Shown one piece after another: positions 51,146-59,453 of a stretch of DNA of 64,000 nt; position 1 is the first letter of the stretch, and each line of letters begins with the position of its first letter. A model generated the notes under the pieces. The model was not told where the DNA came from. It saw only the letters and a program-made list of their open reading frames with translations, and did no database searches. Both the position numbers and the translations under genes were made by a program. The stretch is taken from positions 682,001 to 746,000 of the forward strand of contig NZ_CABFVU010000003.1 of assembly GCF_902150045.1 (NCBI RefSeq), written 5' to 3'. Source of the DNA: Chitinophaga polysaccharea. GTDB taxonomy: Bacteria; Bacteroidota; Bacteroidia; Chitinophagales; Chitinophagaceae.

Positions 51146-54100
51146 TTAGAATGAGGCATTTATTCCCAGTGAGAAAGTGCGCACATTCGGATTTTCAATC
51201 TGGTAATCGGTGTAATTCCCTGTTTCGGGATCCAGTCCGTTGTACTTTGTCCAGGTGAACGGGTTCTGTGCATCCGCATACACCTGTATGCCTGAAATGA
51301 ATGTTTTCTTCAGCCAGCCTGCGGGGAAACTGTAAGAGAGCTGCATATTTTTTACTCTCAGGAAAGAACCGTTCTGTACCCAGAAAGAGGAGGCCTGCGT
51401 ATTATCGCTGTTACTGTCTGTAGTAAGCCGTGGTATATCGCTGTTGGGATTTTCGGCGGACCATGCGTTGAGGAAATAAGAATTGATTTCCCTGCCATAG
51501 CGTACAGCGCTGGTATACCAGAGGTTCTGGTAATATCGTTTTACGCCGCCTATGCCCTGGAATAAAACGGACAGGGAAATGCCTTTGTATCCGGCCTGCA
51601 GGCTAAGCCCGTAGGTGTATTCAGGTATTACGCTGCCCAGGTAGGTACGGTCGCCTCCATTGATAACGCCGTCCTGTTTTATATCTGCATATTTAAGATC
51701 GCCCGGCTTATTGGAACCCGACAGTTTTTGTTTGGCCCAGTTATCAATATCGTGCTGGTTTTTGAAAGTGCCTTCTGCCTGGTAGCCATACAATGCACCA
51801 ATGGGCAGTCCCTGTTTGATGATAGAATTATTGCCGATGCTTTGTATTACATCAGGATTGCCCTGGTAGCGCAATACGTTATTGGTATTATGGCTCAGGT
51901 TACCGCTGATGGAATACTGGAAATTGCCCACGCTGTTCTTATAACCGAGCGCCACTTCCCATCCCCTGTTCTGTACTACTGCCACATTCTGGTAAGGCGG
52001 TGTAAGCGCGCCGTATAAAGACGATAATGGCAGCTGCACCAGGATGTTGCTGGTACGGCGGTTGTACCAGTCGAACGTAACATCAAAATGTTCCCTGAAC
52101 AGGGTAATGTCTGCGCCAACATCTGTAGTGGCAGTGCTTTCCCAGGTGATATCAGGATTAGGCAGGGCTTTGGGCGCCAGTCCGGCCGACAGGCTATTAC
52201 CGAAAATATAGTTCTGTCCTGCTGCATACAATCCCATATACTGGTACAGTCCAATATTCTGGTTACCCAGTTTTCCCCATGATCCGCGGATCTTGATATC
52301 ATCTACAAAAGAAATATCTGCATTGCGGAAAAAGTTCTCTTTGCTCAGTCGCCACGCGCCTGAAAAAGAAGGGAACACACCCCAGCGGTTACCACTGGCG
52401 AAGCGCGATGATCCGTCGTAACGGAGGTTGGCTTCCAGCAGGTATTTTTCCTTGTAGCTGTAGTTCACGCGCCCGAAGTAAGACGACAACGTGGAGGAAG
52501 AAGAGGTACCGCTTACAATGGGTTGTGAAAGGCCGGCGCTCAGTTCCCAGGTATCATTGGAGGGGAAGCCCTGCACGCTGCCGGCAAACCAGGCATTCCT
52601 GTTTATTTCCCTGCTGGCGCCTGCCAGCGCGGTGATATGATGATCCTGCCCAAAAGTTTTATCATAATTAAGGGTGGTGTAGAAAGTGAGTCCCAGGCTG
52701 TTATCATTTCTCTGGTAAAGCGTGGAAGGAACCGAAGCATTGCTCACCGTTACTTCATCTTTCTGGAAATTCCAGAGATTCTGTACAGCGCCGGAATACT
52801 TGTATTGTTTGCCTTCCTTGTTATAAACCTCTGCACTTCCGTTTACCTGCCATTTAAGGTCTTTCATGATTTCCCATTCGCCATATAACTTGGCGAAAGA
52901 GTACTGCCCTACCTGCGGGTAAAACCAGGTATCCATGTATTGCTGCGGGTTTATGGCGTTGGGGCTTTCATCGTCTGTATTCCTGCCCCCGTAGCGGGTT
53001 ACACCGTCTTTGGTCATAGTAGGCGTTACACCGGGCACTGAGTTGGCGCTGTAATACAACAGGGTGGTTACATCAAAAGGCTCGTTCACCTTGTTCCAGT
53101 AAGAAGTGAGGATAGCGCCTATCTTTACCTTATCGCTTATTTTATGATCCATATTTAAGCGCAGGGAATATTTGGTATTGTCTGTAGACTCCATGATACC
53201 TTTGTTATAGAGATATCCCATGGAGAGATAGTAATCCGTTTTTTCATTGCCCCCGCTAACAGAAAGGTTATGGCGGGTGATGATCCCCTGTTTGAAGATG
53301 ACGTCCATCCAGTTGGTATTTGGAAATAGCACCGGGTCTTTGGCATTCTTCCAGGCTTCTATGGTAGCTGGTTTGAAGAGATCCGTATTATCGGGGTTAT
53401 CCGCTTTCTGGATGCGGTTCATCAGCTGCATATAAGTAACATAATCTGTTACCGGTTCAAAGAGATGTGTGGCTCTTTGCACGCCGGCAGACCCGTTGTA
53501 ATTGATCACTGTTTTTCCTTTCTTCCCTCTTTTAGTGGTAACGAGAATAACCCCGTTGGCGGCGCGGGAGCCATAAATGGCTGCGGAAGCGGCATCTTTC
53601 AGGATGGAGATACTGGCCACATCGTTTGGGTTCAGGTTATTCAATGATCCTACGATACCATCGATGAGCACCAGCGGATCTGAATTGTTGAGCGTGCCTA
53701 CTCCACGGATGCGCAGCACTGCGCCATCTCGGCCCGGTTGTCCGGAGGTCTGCGATACAGAGATGCCCGATGCGGCGCCGGACAAGGCCTGGGATACATC
53801 GGTAATGGCGCGGTTCTGCATCTGCTGGTCGTAGTTAATGGAAGACACTGAACCCGAAAGATCCTCTTTGCGTTGCGTACCATATCCTACTACTATCACT
53901 TCATTCAAACCGGTATTGGAAGGTGAAAGGGCCACATTCACCGTTGTTTGCCCCGCCAGTGATATTTCTTTCTTTATATAACCCAGGTAAGAAAATACCA
54001 GCACGGCATTGTCCGGTACGCTCAGGCTATAGTGGCCTTTTTCATCCGTTGCTATACCGGTGGAAGTGCCTTTTACCTGGATGCTTACGCCAGGCAGTGG

Positions 54101-54523
54101 CTTTCCTGTAACGGCGTCTGTAACGGTCCCGGTTACACTGACTGCAACAGGCAATATGGGGGCCTTTGGTTTTACGATAATTATTTTTTCCAGGATGGAA
54201 TAATCCAGCGGCTGGCGCGCGAAGCAGATGTCCAGCACATCACGGAGCGTTGCGTTCTTTACATCCAGTGTTACAGGTACAACGTGTTGCAGGTCTTCGT
54301 TGGTGTAAATAAAATTATAGCCGGTCTGGTTCCTGATCTCGGTAAAGATCTCTTTTAATGATACCTCTTTACCGGAGATGGTCACCTTTTGTGCACGGGC
54401 TGTGGCACATACCTGCAGACATGCGGCGAGCAATACTATAGCGGTGAGTTGCATAACCTTTGCAGTTGTGGAAATGAGATGGCACAGGACTCCTCTGCCT
54501 TTGAAATAAGCATTCAAATACAT
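51146..54523 (-). CDS. SusC/RagA family TonB-linked outer-membrane transporter with STN domain
   Basis: The ATG at 54523 gives 1125 residues: signal peptide, then a secretin/TonB short N-terminal (STN) domain (KVTISGKEVSLKEIFTEIRNQTGYNFIYTNEDL). The carboxypeptidase-regulatory domain is VTGTVTDAVTGKPLPGVSIQV, the TonB box region EVIVVGYGTQRKEDLSGSV, and the barrel ends VRTFSLGINASF. The STN domain is the part that signals to a FecR partner, matching the FecR and ECF sigma genes just upstream. A frame open further upstream is less likely as a start. Confidence 0.95.
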   Translation of the reverse strand: MYLNAYFKGRGVLCHLISTTAKVMQLTAIVLLAACLQVCATARAQKVTISGKEVSLKEIFTEIRNQTGYNFIYTNEDLQHVVPVTLDVKNATLRDVLDICFARQPLDYSILEKIIIVKPKAPILPVAVSVTGTVTDAVTGKPLPGVSIQVKGTSTGIATDEKGHYSLSVPDNAVLVFSYLGYIKKEISLAGQTTVNVALSPSNTGLNEVIVVGYGTQRKEDLSGSVSSINYDQQMQNRAITDVSQALSGAASGISVSQTSGQPGRDGAVLRIRGVGTLNNSDPLVLIDGIVGSLNNLNPNDVASISILKDAASAAIYGSRAANGVILVTTKRGKKGKTVINYNGSAGVQRATHLFEPVTDYVTYMQLMNRIQKADNPDNTDLFKPATIEAWKNAKDPVLFPNTNWMDVIFKQGIITRHNLSVSGGNEKTDYYLSMGYLYNKGIMESTDNTKYSLRLNMDHKISDKVKIGAILTSYWNKVNEPFDVTTLLYYSANSVPGVTPTMTKDGVTRYGGRNTDDESPNAINPQQYMDTWFYPQVGQYSFAKLYGEWEIMKDLKWQVNGSAEVYNKEGKQYKYSGAVQNLWNFQKDEVTVSNASVPSTLYQRNDNSLGLTFYTTLNYDKTFGQDHHITALAGASREINRNAWFAGSVQGFPSNDTWELSAGLSQPIVSGTSSSSTLSSYFGRVNYSYKEKYLLEANLRYDGSSRFASGNRWGVFPSFSGAWRLSKENFFRNADISFVDDIKIRGSWGKLGNQNIGLYQYMGLYAAGQNYIFGNSLSAGLAPKALPNPDITWESTATTDVGADITLFREHFDVTFDWYNRRTSNILVQLPLSSLYGALTPPYQNVAVVQNRGWEVALGYKNSVGNFQYSISGNLSHNTNNVLRYQGNPDVIQSIGNNSIIKQGLPIGALYGYQAEGTFKNQHDIDNWAKQKLSGSNKPGDLKYADIKQDGVINGGDRTYLGSVIPEYTYGLSLQAGYKGISLSVLFQGIGGVKRYYQNLWYTSAVRYGREINSYFLNAWSAENPNSDIPRLTTDSNSDNTQASSFWVQNGSFLRVKNMQLSYSFPAGWLKKTFISGIQVYADAQNPFTWTKYNGLDPETGNYTDYQIENPNVRTFSLGINASF

Positions 54524-54584
54524 ACATTTGATTTGGGATAAAAGATTACGGTTACCAGAAAGAATTGTTTTCTTTTGCCTACTG

Positions 54585-54617
54585 ACCGGGAGCACTAGGC
54601 CGCTTCCGGTTTTTTTG
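54585..54617. other. Hairpin with T-run in the FecR-SusC gap, oriented against the operon
   Basis: ACCGGGAGC (54585-54593) pairs with GCTTCCGGT (54602-54610) with one G-U pair, followed by Ts on the plus strand. On that strand it looks like an intrinsic terminator, though the genes run on the minus strand. It could stop antisense transcripts or act as an mRNA hairpin before susC. Confidence 0.4.
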
Positions 54618-54654
54618 GCGCTTGTTACAGTCAGGTGTTCATAACTAACATGTT

Positions 54655-55851
54655 TTAAGGTGTGACAATTATTTTTCCATTGTTCATTGTAAAGTGCACC
54701 CCGCCTGTTTTCTGTAATACTTCAAGAACGGTTGATACATTCACATCACGTGGAATGGAGCCGGTAAAATGACGTTGGATATCACCCCGGATCTCCACTT
54801 CTATATTGTATTCTCTTGACAATTGCCGCATTACGGTATGGATATCATCCTGCTCAAACCAGAAGAGGCGGTTTTTCCAGGCCATTACTGCAGGTATATC
54901 TGCTTTCTTTATCAACCGGATATTTCCCTGTTGCCCCAGCTGTGCCTGTTCCCCCGGTTTCAGCAGCATGGTGGTATTGCCCCCGGCCACGCTTACAGCG
55001 CCTTCCAGCAACGTAGTATTGATGGTCCTTTCTTCTTTATAGGCCATGATATTGAAGTGAGTGCCAAGCACGGTAACGCGCATGCTATCCACCACCACCA
55101 CGAAAGGTTTCTCTGCATTTATGGTTGTTTCAAAATAGGCCTCCCCGGTTAATGTCACCTGCCTGCTGGCCCCCGTGAACGATGCCGGGAAACGCAATGC
55201 AGAGGAGGCATTCAGCCATACCTTTGTACCATCCGACAATGTTACCTGGTATTGTACGCCTTTGGGCGTAATGATGGAATTATACAATGGTTCCGCAGAA
55301 GTCCCTGCGGTGGAGGTATATACAAGATTGCCCGCAGCTGATTTGATCACCTGTGTTTGTCCCTGTTGGGCAAGCAACCCGTTGGCGGTACTATCCAACG
55401 TAACAGCTGCGCCGTTTGCCAGGATCAGGATGGCCTTATTCCCTCCTGCCGCGGTATCATTCACAGGCGTATGTGCGGCTACGTTAACCACCGGCATTGC
55501 GGTATGTGAATGGGAATACCAGCGCCAAACGCCTCCTGCCAGCAGCAGCAATGCCACTGCTGCCGCCACGCGGTAAGGCAGCCACCTGCGCACCGCTTTT
55601 TCAGGAGCTGGTACCGGTGGTGTGATCCGTGTGCTTACCGCATCAATTACCTCCCTGTGCATGGCATACAATGATTCCTCTTCCGGGTGGTCTTCCATTA
55701 CCGCCTGGCCTATTATCCCGGAAAACAGTTCCCGGTATTCATCTTTTTCCGCATACTCCATCAACAGGCGGATCTCCTCTTCACTGCAACGGTTCTCCAG
55801 GAACCTGGCAAATAATTCTTTTAAAAAAGATGCATCGGGATCTTGGTTCAT
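54655..55851 (-). CDS. FecR family anti-sigma factor
   Basis: The ATG at 55851 gives 398 residues. The cytoplasmic N-terminal part (about 1-95, LKELFARFLENRCSEEEIRLLMEYA) binds the sigma factor. A single membrane helix follows (VAAAVALLLLAGGVW), then the periplasmic FecR domain: GVQYQVTLSDGTKVWLNASSALRFPASF, VTLTGEAYFETT, MRVTVLGTHFNIMAY. The C-terminal part (VMRQLSREYNIEVEI...) is the region that meets the SusC STN domain. It lies between the ECF sigma gene (85 bp) and SusC, the classic trans-envelope switch. Confidence 0.95.
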   Translation of the reverse strand: MNQDPDASFLKELFARFLENRCSEEEIRLLMEYAEKDEYRELFSGIIGQAVMEDHPEEESLYAMHREVIDAVSTRITPPVPAPEKAVRRWLPYRVAAAVALLLLAGGVWRWYSHSHTAMPVVNVAAHTPVNDTAAGGNKAILILANGAAVTLDSTANGLLAQQGQTQVIKSAAGNLVYTSTAGTSAEPLYNSIITPKGVQYQVTLSDGTKVWLNASSALRFPASFTGASRQVTLTGEAYFETTINAEKPFVVVVDSMRVTVLGTHFNIMAYKEERTINTTLLEGAVSVAGGNTTMLLKPGEQAQLGQQGNIRLIKKADIPAVMAWKNRLFWFEQDDIHTVMRQLSREYNIEVEIRGDIQRHFTGSIPRDVNVSTVLEVLQKTGGVHFTMNNGKIIVTP

Positions 55852-55936
55852 ACAACTAATACGAACGAACGAAGGGGTACATTTACCCGGAAGAAAATTT
55901 TTTTTACCGGCTTCCGCCATAAAAAGAAGGGAATGC

Positions 55937-56530
55937 TTAACGCAGGATCAGGTAAGCCAGCAGGATACCGGCAACATCCCTGCTGGCCATCAGCTTCTTT
56001 TGTATGGCGCTGGTGGCTTTTACGATCTGGCTGTTGACCGTAGCGGGCGAAATGCCCAACAGCTGGCTCACTTCTTTATAGGTGCGGTTTTCCAGCTTGC
56101 AAAGTGTAAATATGATCTTACGCTGGGGAGGAAGATCATCGATGGCTTCCTGTATCAGATGCCTGGTTTCTTTTTCGTGCAGCCATTCTTCTGTATGCAG
56201 GTAGTATTCCTGCGCTGCGCTGAGCAGCTTATCCATCAACAGCTTATCCCGCTTCACTTTCCGGTAAAAGTCGATCACCAGGTTATTGGCGGTGGCAAAC
56301 AGGTAGGAACGGAAAGATTTTTCCGGGTCAATGGTGCTGTGGCGGAGCCAGATGTTTACAAATACCTGTTGCAACAGTTCCTGCGCCAGGTCGGCCGACT
56401 TTACCAGTTTCAATAAATTGCTGTAGATACGCGGACTATAATGATAATAGAGGGCATGAAATGCCTTTTCATCTCCCGCGGCAACACCGGCAAGGAGCTC
56501 TTTTTCATTGTATAACTGAACGAATGACAA
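55937..56530 (-). CDS. ECF-type RNA polymerase sigma factor
   Basis: The 197-residue protein has sigma region 2 at about residues 25-92 (AFHALYYHYSPRIYSNLLKLVKSADLAQELLQQVFVNIW, then SYLFATANNLVIDFYR) and region 4 at about 125-178 (DDLPPQRKIIFTLCKLENRTYKEVSQLLGISPATVNSQIVKA). The start codon is TTG at 56530. The tail VAGILLAYLILR is hydrophobic. It should direct transcription of the FecR-SusC-SusD-GH110 set when released by FecR. A large interrupted inverted repeat abuts its start. Confidence 0.93.
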   Translation of the reverse strand: MSFVQLYNEKELLAGVAAGDEKAFHALYYHYSPRIYSNLLKLVKSADLAQELLQQVFVNIWLRHSTIDPEKSFRSYLFATANNLVIDFYRKVKRDKLLMDKLLSAAQEYYLHTEEWLHEKETRHLIQEAIDDLPPQRKIIFTLCKLENRTYKEVSQLLGISPATVNSQIVKATSAIQKKLMASRDVAGILLAYLILR

Positions 56531-56531
56531 A

Positions 56532-56578
56532 CGTACCGCTTTGATTACAGGGTATAAATTTAATCAAAAACCGGTACG
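56532..56578. repeat. Interrupted inverted repeat at the ECF sigma gene start
   Basis: Outer arms CGTACCG (56532-56538) and CGGTACG (56572-56578) enclose inner arms TTTGATTA (56540-56547) and TAATCAAA (56561-56568), all perfect. The 13-bp centre with its right edge holds TAAATTTA (56555-56562), a near -7 box. It begins 1 bp upstream of the start codon. It may be an operator over the sigma promoter or a leader hairpin. Confidence 0.6.
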
Positions 56579-56614
56579 GGGTGTATTAATTTTGTGGTTC
56601 AGCAAAAACGGGTT

Positions 56615-57016
56615 TTACTCCACGTGAAAAACTTCTTCCATGCCCGACCAGGTATCCCCTTTGGCCGCAGCATCCGGCAAAGGCAGCTGGCAGGGCGCTG
56701 TTACTTTCCACCATTGTTGGGTAATACTGTCTTTCTTCATCTTCTCCATATCCCTTTTAAAATCTTTCCCGGTATATTCAAAATAACTGAACAGGTACCA
56801 GCGGTCATCAATTTTTTTCAGGTAGATGGAATAGTTATGGATATTACAGGCTTCAATCGTTTTCAGGACTCCCGGCCATACTTTGGCATGTAATGATTTA
56901 TACTCGTCTATTTTCTCCGGCCGCAGGCCGGTAACCATTCCGTAACGGCTGCCCTGATGCGGCGCATCTTTACAGGAAAACAGCAACAGCAATAACAACA
57001 GGTGATAGCGTTTCAT
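56615..57016 (-). CDS. rhaM: L-rhamnose mutarotase family protein with lipoprotein signal
   Basis: The 133-residue protein begins with a signal sequence (MKRYHLLLLLLLFSCKD, likely lipidated Cys15). The mutarotase domain follows: GMVTGLRPEKIDEYKSLHAKVWPGVLKTIEACNIHNYSIYLKK, then WYLFSYFEY, QQWWKVTAPCQ and a C-terminal MEEVFHVE. His43 corresponds to the catalytic His of RhaM, and the Trp-Trp pair is kept. RhaM interconverts alpha- and beta-L-rhamnose and is normally cytosolic at about 104 residues; here it should sit in the periplasm or on an outer membrane. It lies downstream of an ECF sigma gene, far from the rhamnose operon. Confidence 0.88.
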   Translation of the reverse strand: MKRYHLLLLLLLFSCKDAPHQGSRYGMVTGLRPEKIDEYKSLHAKVWPGVLKTIEACNIHNYSIYLKKIDDRWYLFSYFEYTGKDFKRDMEKMKKDSITQQWWKVTAPCQLPLPDAAAKGDTWSGMEEVFHVE

Positions 57017-57077
57017 AATCGTGGTTTGAGCAACGAAGTTAGCGGGCAGGTGGCAATGTTATCCTTATTTCCTTGAC

Positions 57078-57686
57078 TTATTTCAGCACAATATTGACCA
57101 GTACCCACATCAGCACGGCGGGAAAGAGGTGGCCCGACAGCTCCAGCTGCTTCCGGATAAAATGCAGTGATCTTACCAGTGAGTTTTTAACCGTGCTGGG
57201 AGAAACAGACAGCTCACTTGCGATCTCCGGTATCTTAAGGCCTTTCTCCCTGCTCAGCAGGTAAATGCGCTTTGCCTGGGGTGGCAACTGGGCTACCGCG
57301 GCGCCTACCTGTTTCATCATGGCATTGTATACCATCGTTTCTTCGGTAGTGGTGACCGGCCCTTCAGACGTATAATCTGAAGTAATGGCATCAATGGCTT
57401 TGTGATGCACCACCTGTTTGCGCAGCCAGGAAAAGGAAAGGTGAAAAGCGATCCGCAGCAACCAGGAACGGGGCACGTCTATTTCAGGCAGCTTATCGCG
57501 GCTGATCCACAGGCGGAGAAATGTTTCCTGGATAATATCATCTGTAACAGCGGTGGTTTTGGTAAGATGTAGTATAAGTGGGCGCAGTTGCGGAACATAC
57601 CGGCGGAAAAGCATCCGGAAAGCGGTTTCATCGCCTTCCGAAATCAGCCGGAATAGTTCTTTATCGTTATATAACTGCGCATGCAT
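57078..57686 (-). CDS. ECF-type RNA polymerase sigma factor without a neighbouring FecR
   Basis: The ATG at 57686 gives 202 residues. Region 2 covers about residues 20-90 (AFRMLFRRYVPQLRPLILHL, DDIIQETFLRLWISRDKLPEI, SWLLRIAFHLSFSWLRK), and region 4 about 130-180 (AQLPPQAKRIYLLSREKGLKIPEIASELSVSPSTVKNSLVRSL). A C-terminal hydrophobic segment (LFPAVLMWVLVNIVL) could touch the membrane. No anti-sigma gene is adjacent; the neighbours are rhaM downstream and a SusD stop upstream, with a terminator between. Its target may be rhaM or a distant locus. Confidence 0.92.
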   Translation of the reverse strand: MHAQLYNDKELFRLISEGDETAFRMLFRRYVPQLRPLILHLTKTTAVTDDIIQETFLRLWISRDKLPEIDVPRSWLLRIAFHLSFSWLRKQVVHHKAIDAITSDYTSEGPVTTTEETMVYNAMMKQVGAAVAQLPPQAKRIYLLSREKGLKIPEIASELSVSPSTVKNSLVRSLHFIRKQLELSGHLFPAVLMWVLVNIVLK

Positions 57687-57760
57687 AGAGAGTGGCCCCC
57701 TGCTAATGTAGCAAAATTTAATTGCGAATTGATATTTTCCTGCAGGCGGTACCATAAAGA

Positions 57761-57789
57761 AGCCCCGGGGAGATGACATCCCCGGGGCT
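57761..57789 (-). terminator. Terminator after the SusD-like gene
   Basis: A perfect 11-bp stem (AGCCCCGGGGA / TCCCCGGGGCT, 7-nt loop) lies 27 bp after the SusD stop. The minus-strand tail is only TCTTTATGG, so termination may be partial. It separates the SusC-SusD operon from the sigma gene. Confidence 0.75.
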
Positions 57790-57815
57790 GTTATTATTCA
57801 TCTAAATTCACAGTA

Positions 57816-59417
57816 TTATTTCATCCACCAAACCTTCACGGTGTTGGAATTACCACCCATCTGGTCGGACTGGGTCTTATAATTTACAGTGTTATTCACT
57901 GATTCCTGTTCCGGGTACTGCAACCTGTTGAAGTTCACGTAAGTGGCGGGATTGCCATCGCGCGGCGTGCGGCCGGTTCTTCTCCATAAATTGTAAGCCA
58001 GCCAGGGCTGACGGAAAAATGATAACCACTCCTGTGCATAGATCTTATCCAGCTTCTGTTCATCCGTACCGGTGAAGGCCACTTTCGGGTTGGCGAGGAA
58101 AGCCGTCATCTGCGCAGGCGTTGGGCTTGCAGGAGCTACTGTTGACCATGCATCGTTGGTAACATTGGTAGTGTGCGCAATGAAATACCAGAAGTTTACC
58201 GCGGAAGTAATACCCGCTGTGTACTCTGTACCTGCTGTAGCCATGTTCTTAGCTACGCCAAGACCACGGGCATATGCCTCTGCCTTCAGGAAATGTACTT
58301 CAGCAGCTGTCATAAATAATTCAGGCTGGTAATAAATATCCCTTACGATGTAATAATTGAACGGGGAAAATTTGCAGTTGTCTTTATTGGCAAAATCCGC
58401 ATCCCTTTTATCCTGGTAAGGATTGGTATTATCGCTTGCGGTACTGCCCGGCTGTAATGGCGCCCACTGGCCTGCCTGGTTGGTTTCAAAGAACAGTACG
58501 GCCCGGGGATCAAAGATCTGCGCGGTACTGGTGCCATCTGCCATCATGTTCCAGCAGGTAGTGCTCAGGCGCACAAATTTATGCGAGGTGAAAGACCAGA
58601 AGCGGCTGTCGTTAAGCACATAGCCACCCAGTTTGCCAGGCCACATACCGGCATCTTCCCCTTCTCCTATCAGCGGAATACCGCTCAGGGCGTATTGCAG
58701 GTAAGGCGTGGCGGTAGCCGCATCTTTCTCTACTATCTGCATGGCATAACGCAGCAGCAGCGAGTTGCCAAACTTCTGCCACATGGCTATGTTGTTGGCA
58801 AACAGTGTTTCGGAAGCGCCCAGCGACTGATACGGCTGTCCGCCCGGTGTTGTGGCTGCGGTGGTAAGATGCTGTGATGCCCATTTCAGCTGTTCCAGCA
58901 AACTTTTGTAAATGCTTTCCTGGGAATCGTATTTCGGCCGGTAATTGGTAGTGTTATAAGTATAGGCCAGTCCTGCCTGTGAATAGGGAATATCCCCGAA
59001 CTGGTCGGTAATACGCAGCGTTTTATAAGCGCGTAAAATGTAGGTGATGGACTGTATATTATCCATTTCCGCTTTGTCGCCGGTATAGGCGTTGATCTTG
59101 TCCTGGATCTGGTTCAGGTTCTGCAGGGCGGCATAGTAATCGTTCCAGATGTCCAGCGCACCATTCTGTACCAGGTAACCGGAGCTGCCGCTGATAGTGG
59201 CCAGCTGGGTAACCGGGTAGTAATATTCATTGTGAATGGCGGCCTGCTCCTGCCCTTTCAGGAACAGCGTGCTGATCACCCCGTTTACCATTGGCGGTAT
59301 GGAGGTGCTGGTAGGTAATCCCGGCGTGGTATTGATCTCCTGGAAATCTTTGGTACACGCGCCAAGTGTTAGGGAAATACCGGTTATATAGAGAAATATT
59401 TTCTTTGCGTTCTTCAT
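57816..59417 (-). CDS. SusD-like outer-membrane lipoprotein (SusD/RagB type 2)
   Basis: The 533-residue protein has a lipobox (LTLGAC) and the pattern of the second SusD family: FQEINTTPGLPTSTSIPPMVNGVISTLF, then YYAALQNLNQIQDKI, ILRAYKTLRITDQFGDIPYSQAG, AMWQKFGNSLLLRYAMQI and LFMTAAEVHFLKAEAYARG. The C-terminus ends RLQYPEQESVNN... with a motif typical of the family. It pairs with the SusC encoded 36 bp upstream. No enzyme gene is linked within the window, so the ligand is unknown and need not be a glycan. Confidence 0.93.
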   Translation of the reverse strand: MKNAKKIFLYITGISLTLGACTKDFQEINTTPGLPTSTSIPPMVNGVISTLFLKGQEQAAIHNEYYYPVTQLATISGSSGYLVQNGALDIWNDYYAALQNLNQIQDKINAYTGDKAEMDNIQSITYILRAYKTLRITDQFGDIPYSQAGLAYTYNTTNYRPKYDSQESIYKSLLEQLKWASQHLTTAATTPGGQPYQSLGASETLFANNIAMWQKFGNSLLLRYAMQIVEKDAATATPYLQYALSGIPLIGEGEDAGMWPGKLGGYVLNDSRFWSFTSHKFVRLSTTCWNMMADGTSTAQIFDPRAVLFFETNQAGQWAPLQPGSTASDNTNPYQDKRDADFANKDNCKFSPFNYYIVRDIYYQPELFMTAAEVHFLKAEAYARGLGVAKNMATAGTEYTAGITSAVNFWYFIAHTTNVTNDAWSTVAPASPTPAQMTAFLANPKVAFTGTDEQKLDKIYAQEWLSFFRQPWLAYNLWRRTGRTPRDGNPATYVNFNRLQYPEQESVNNTVNYKTQSDQMGGNSNTVKVWWMK

Positions 59418-59453
59418 GTTTGCACGTTTTAATCGGTGAGATGATCTGTTTCT

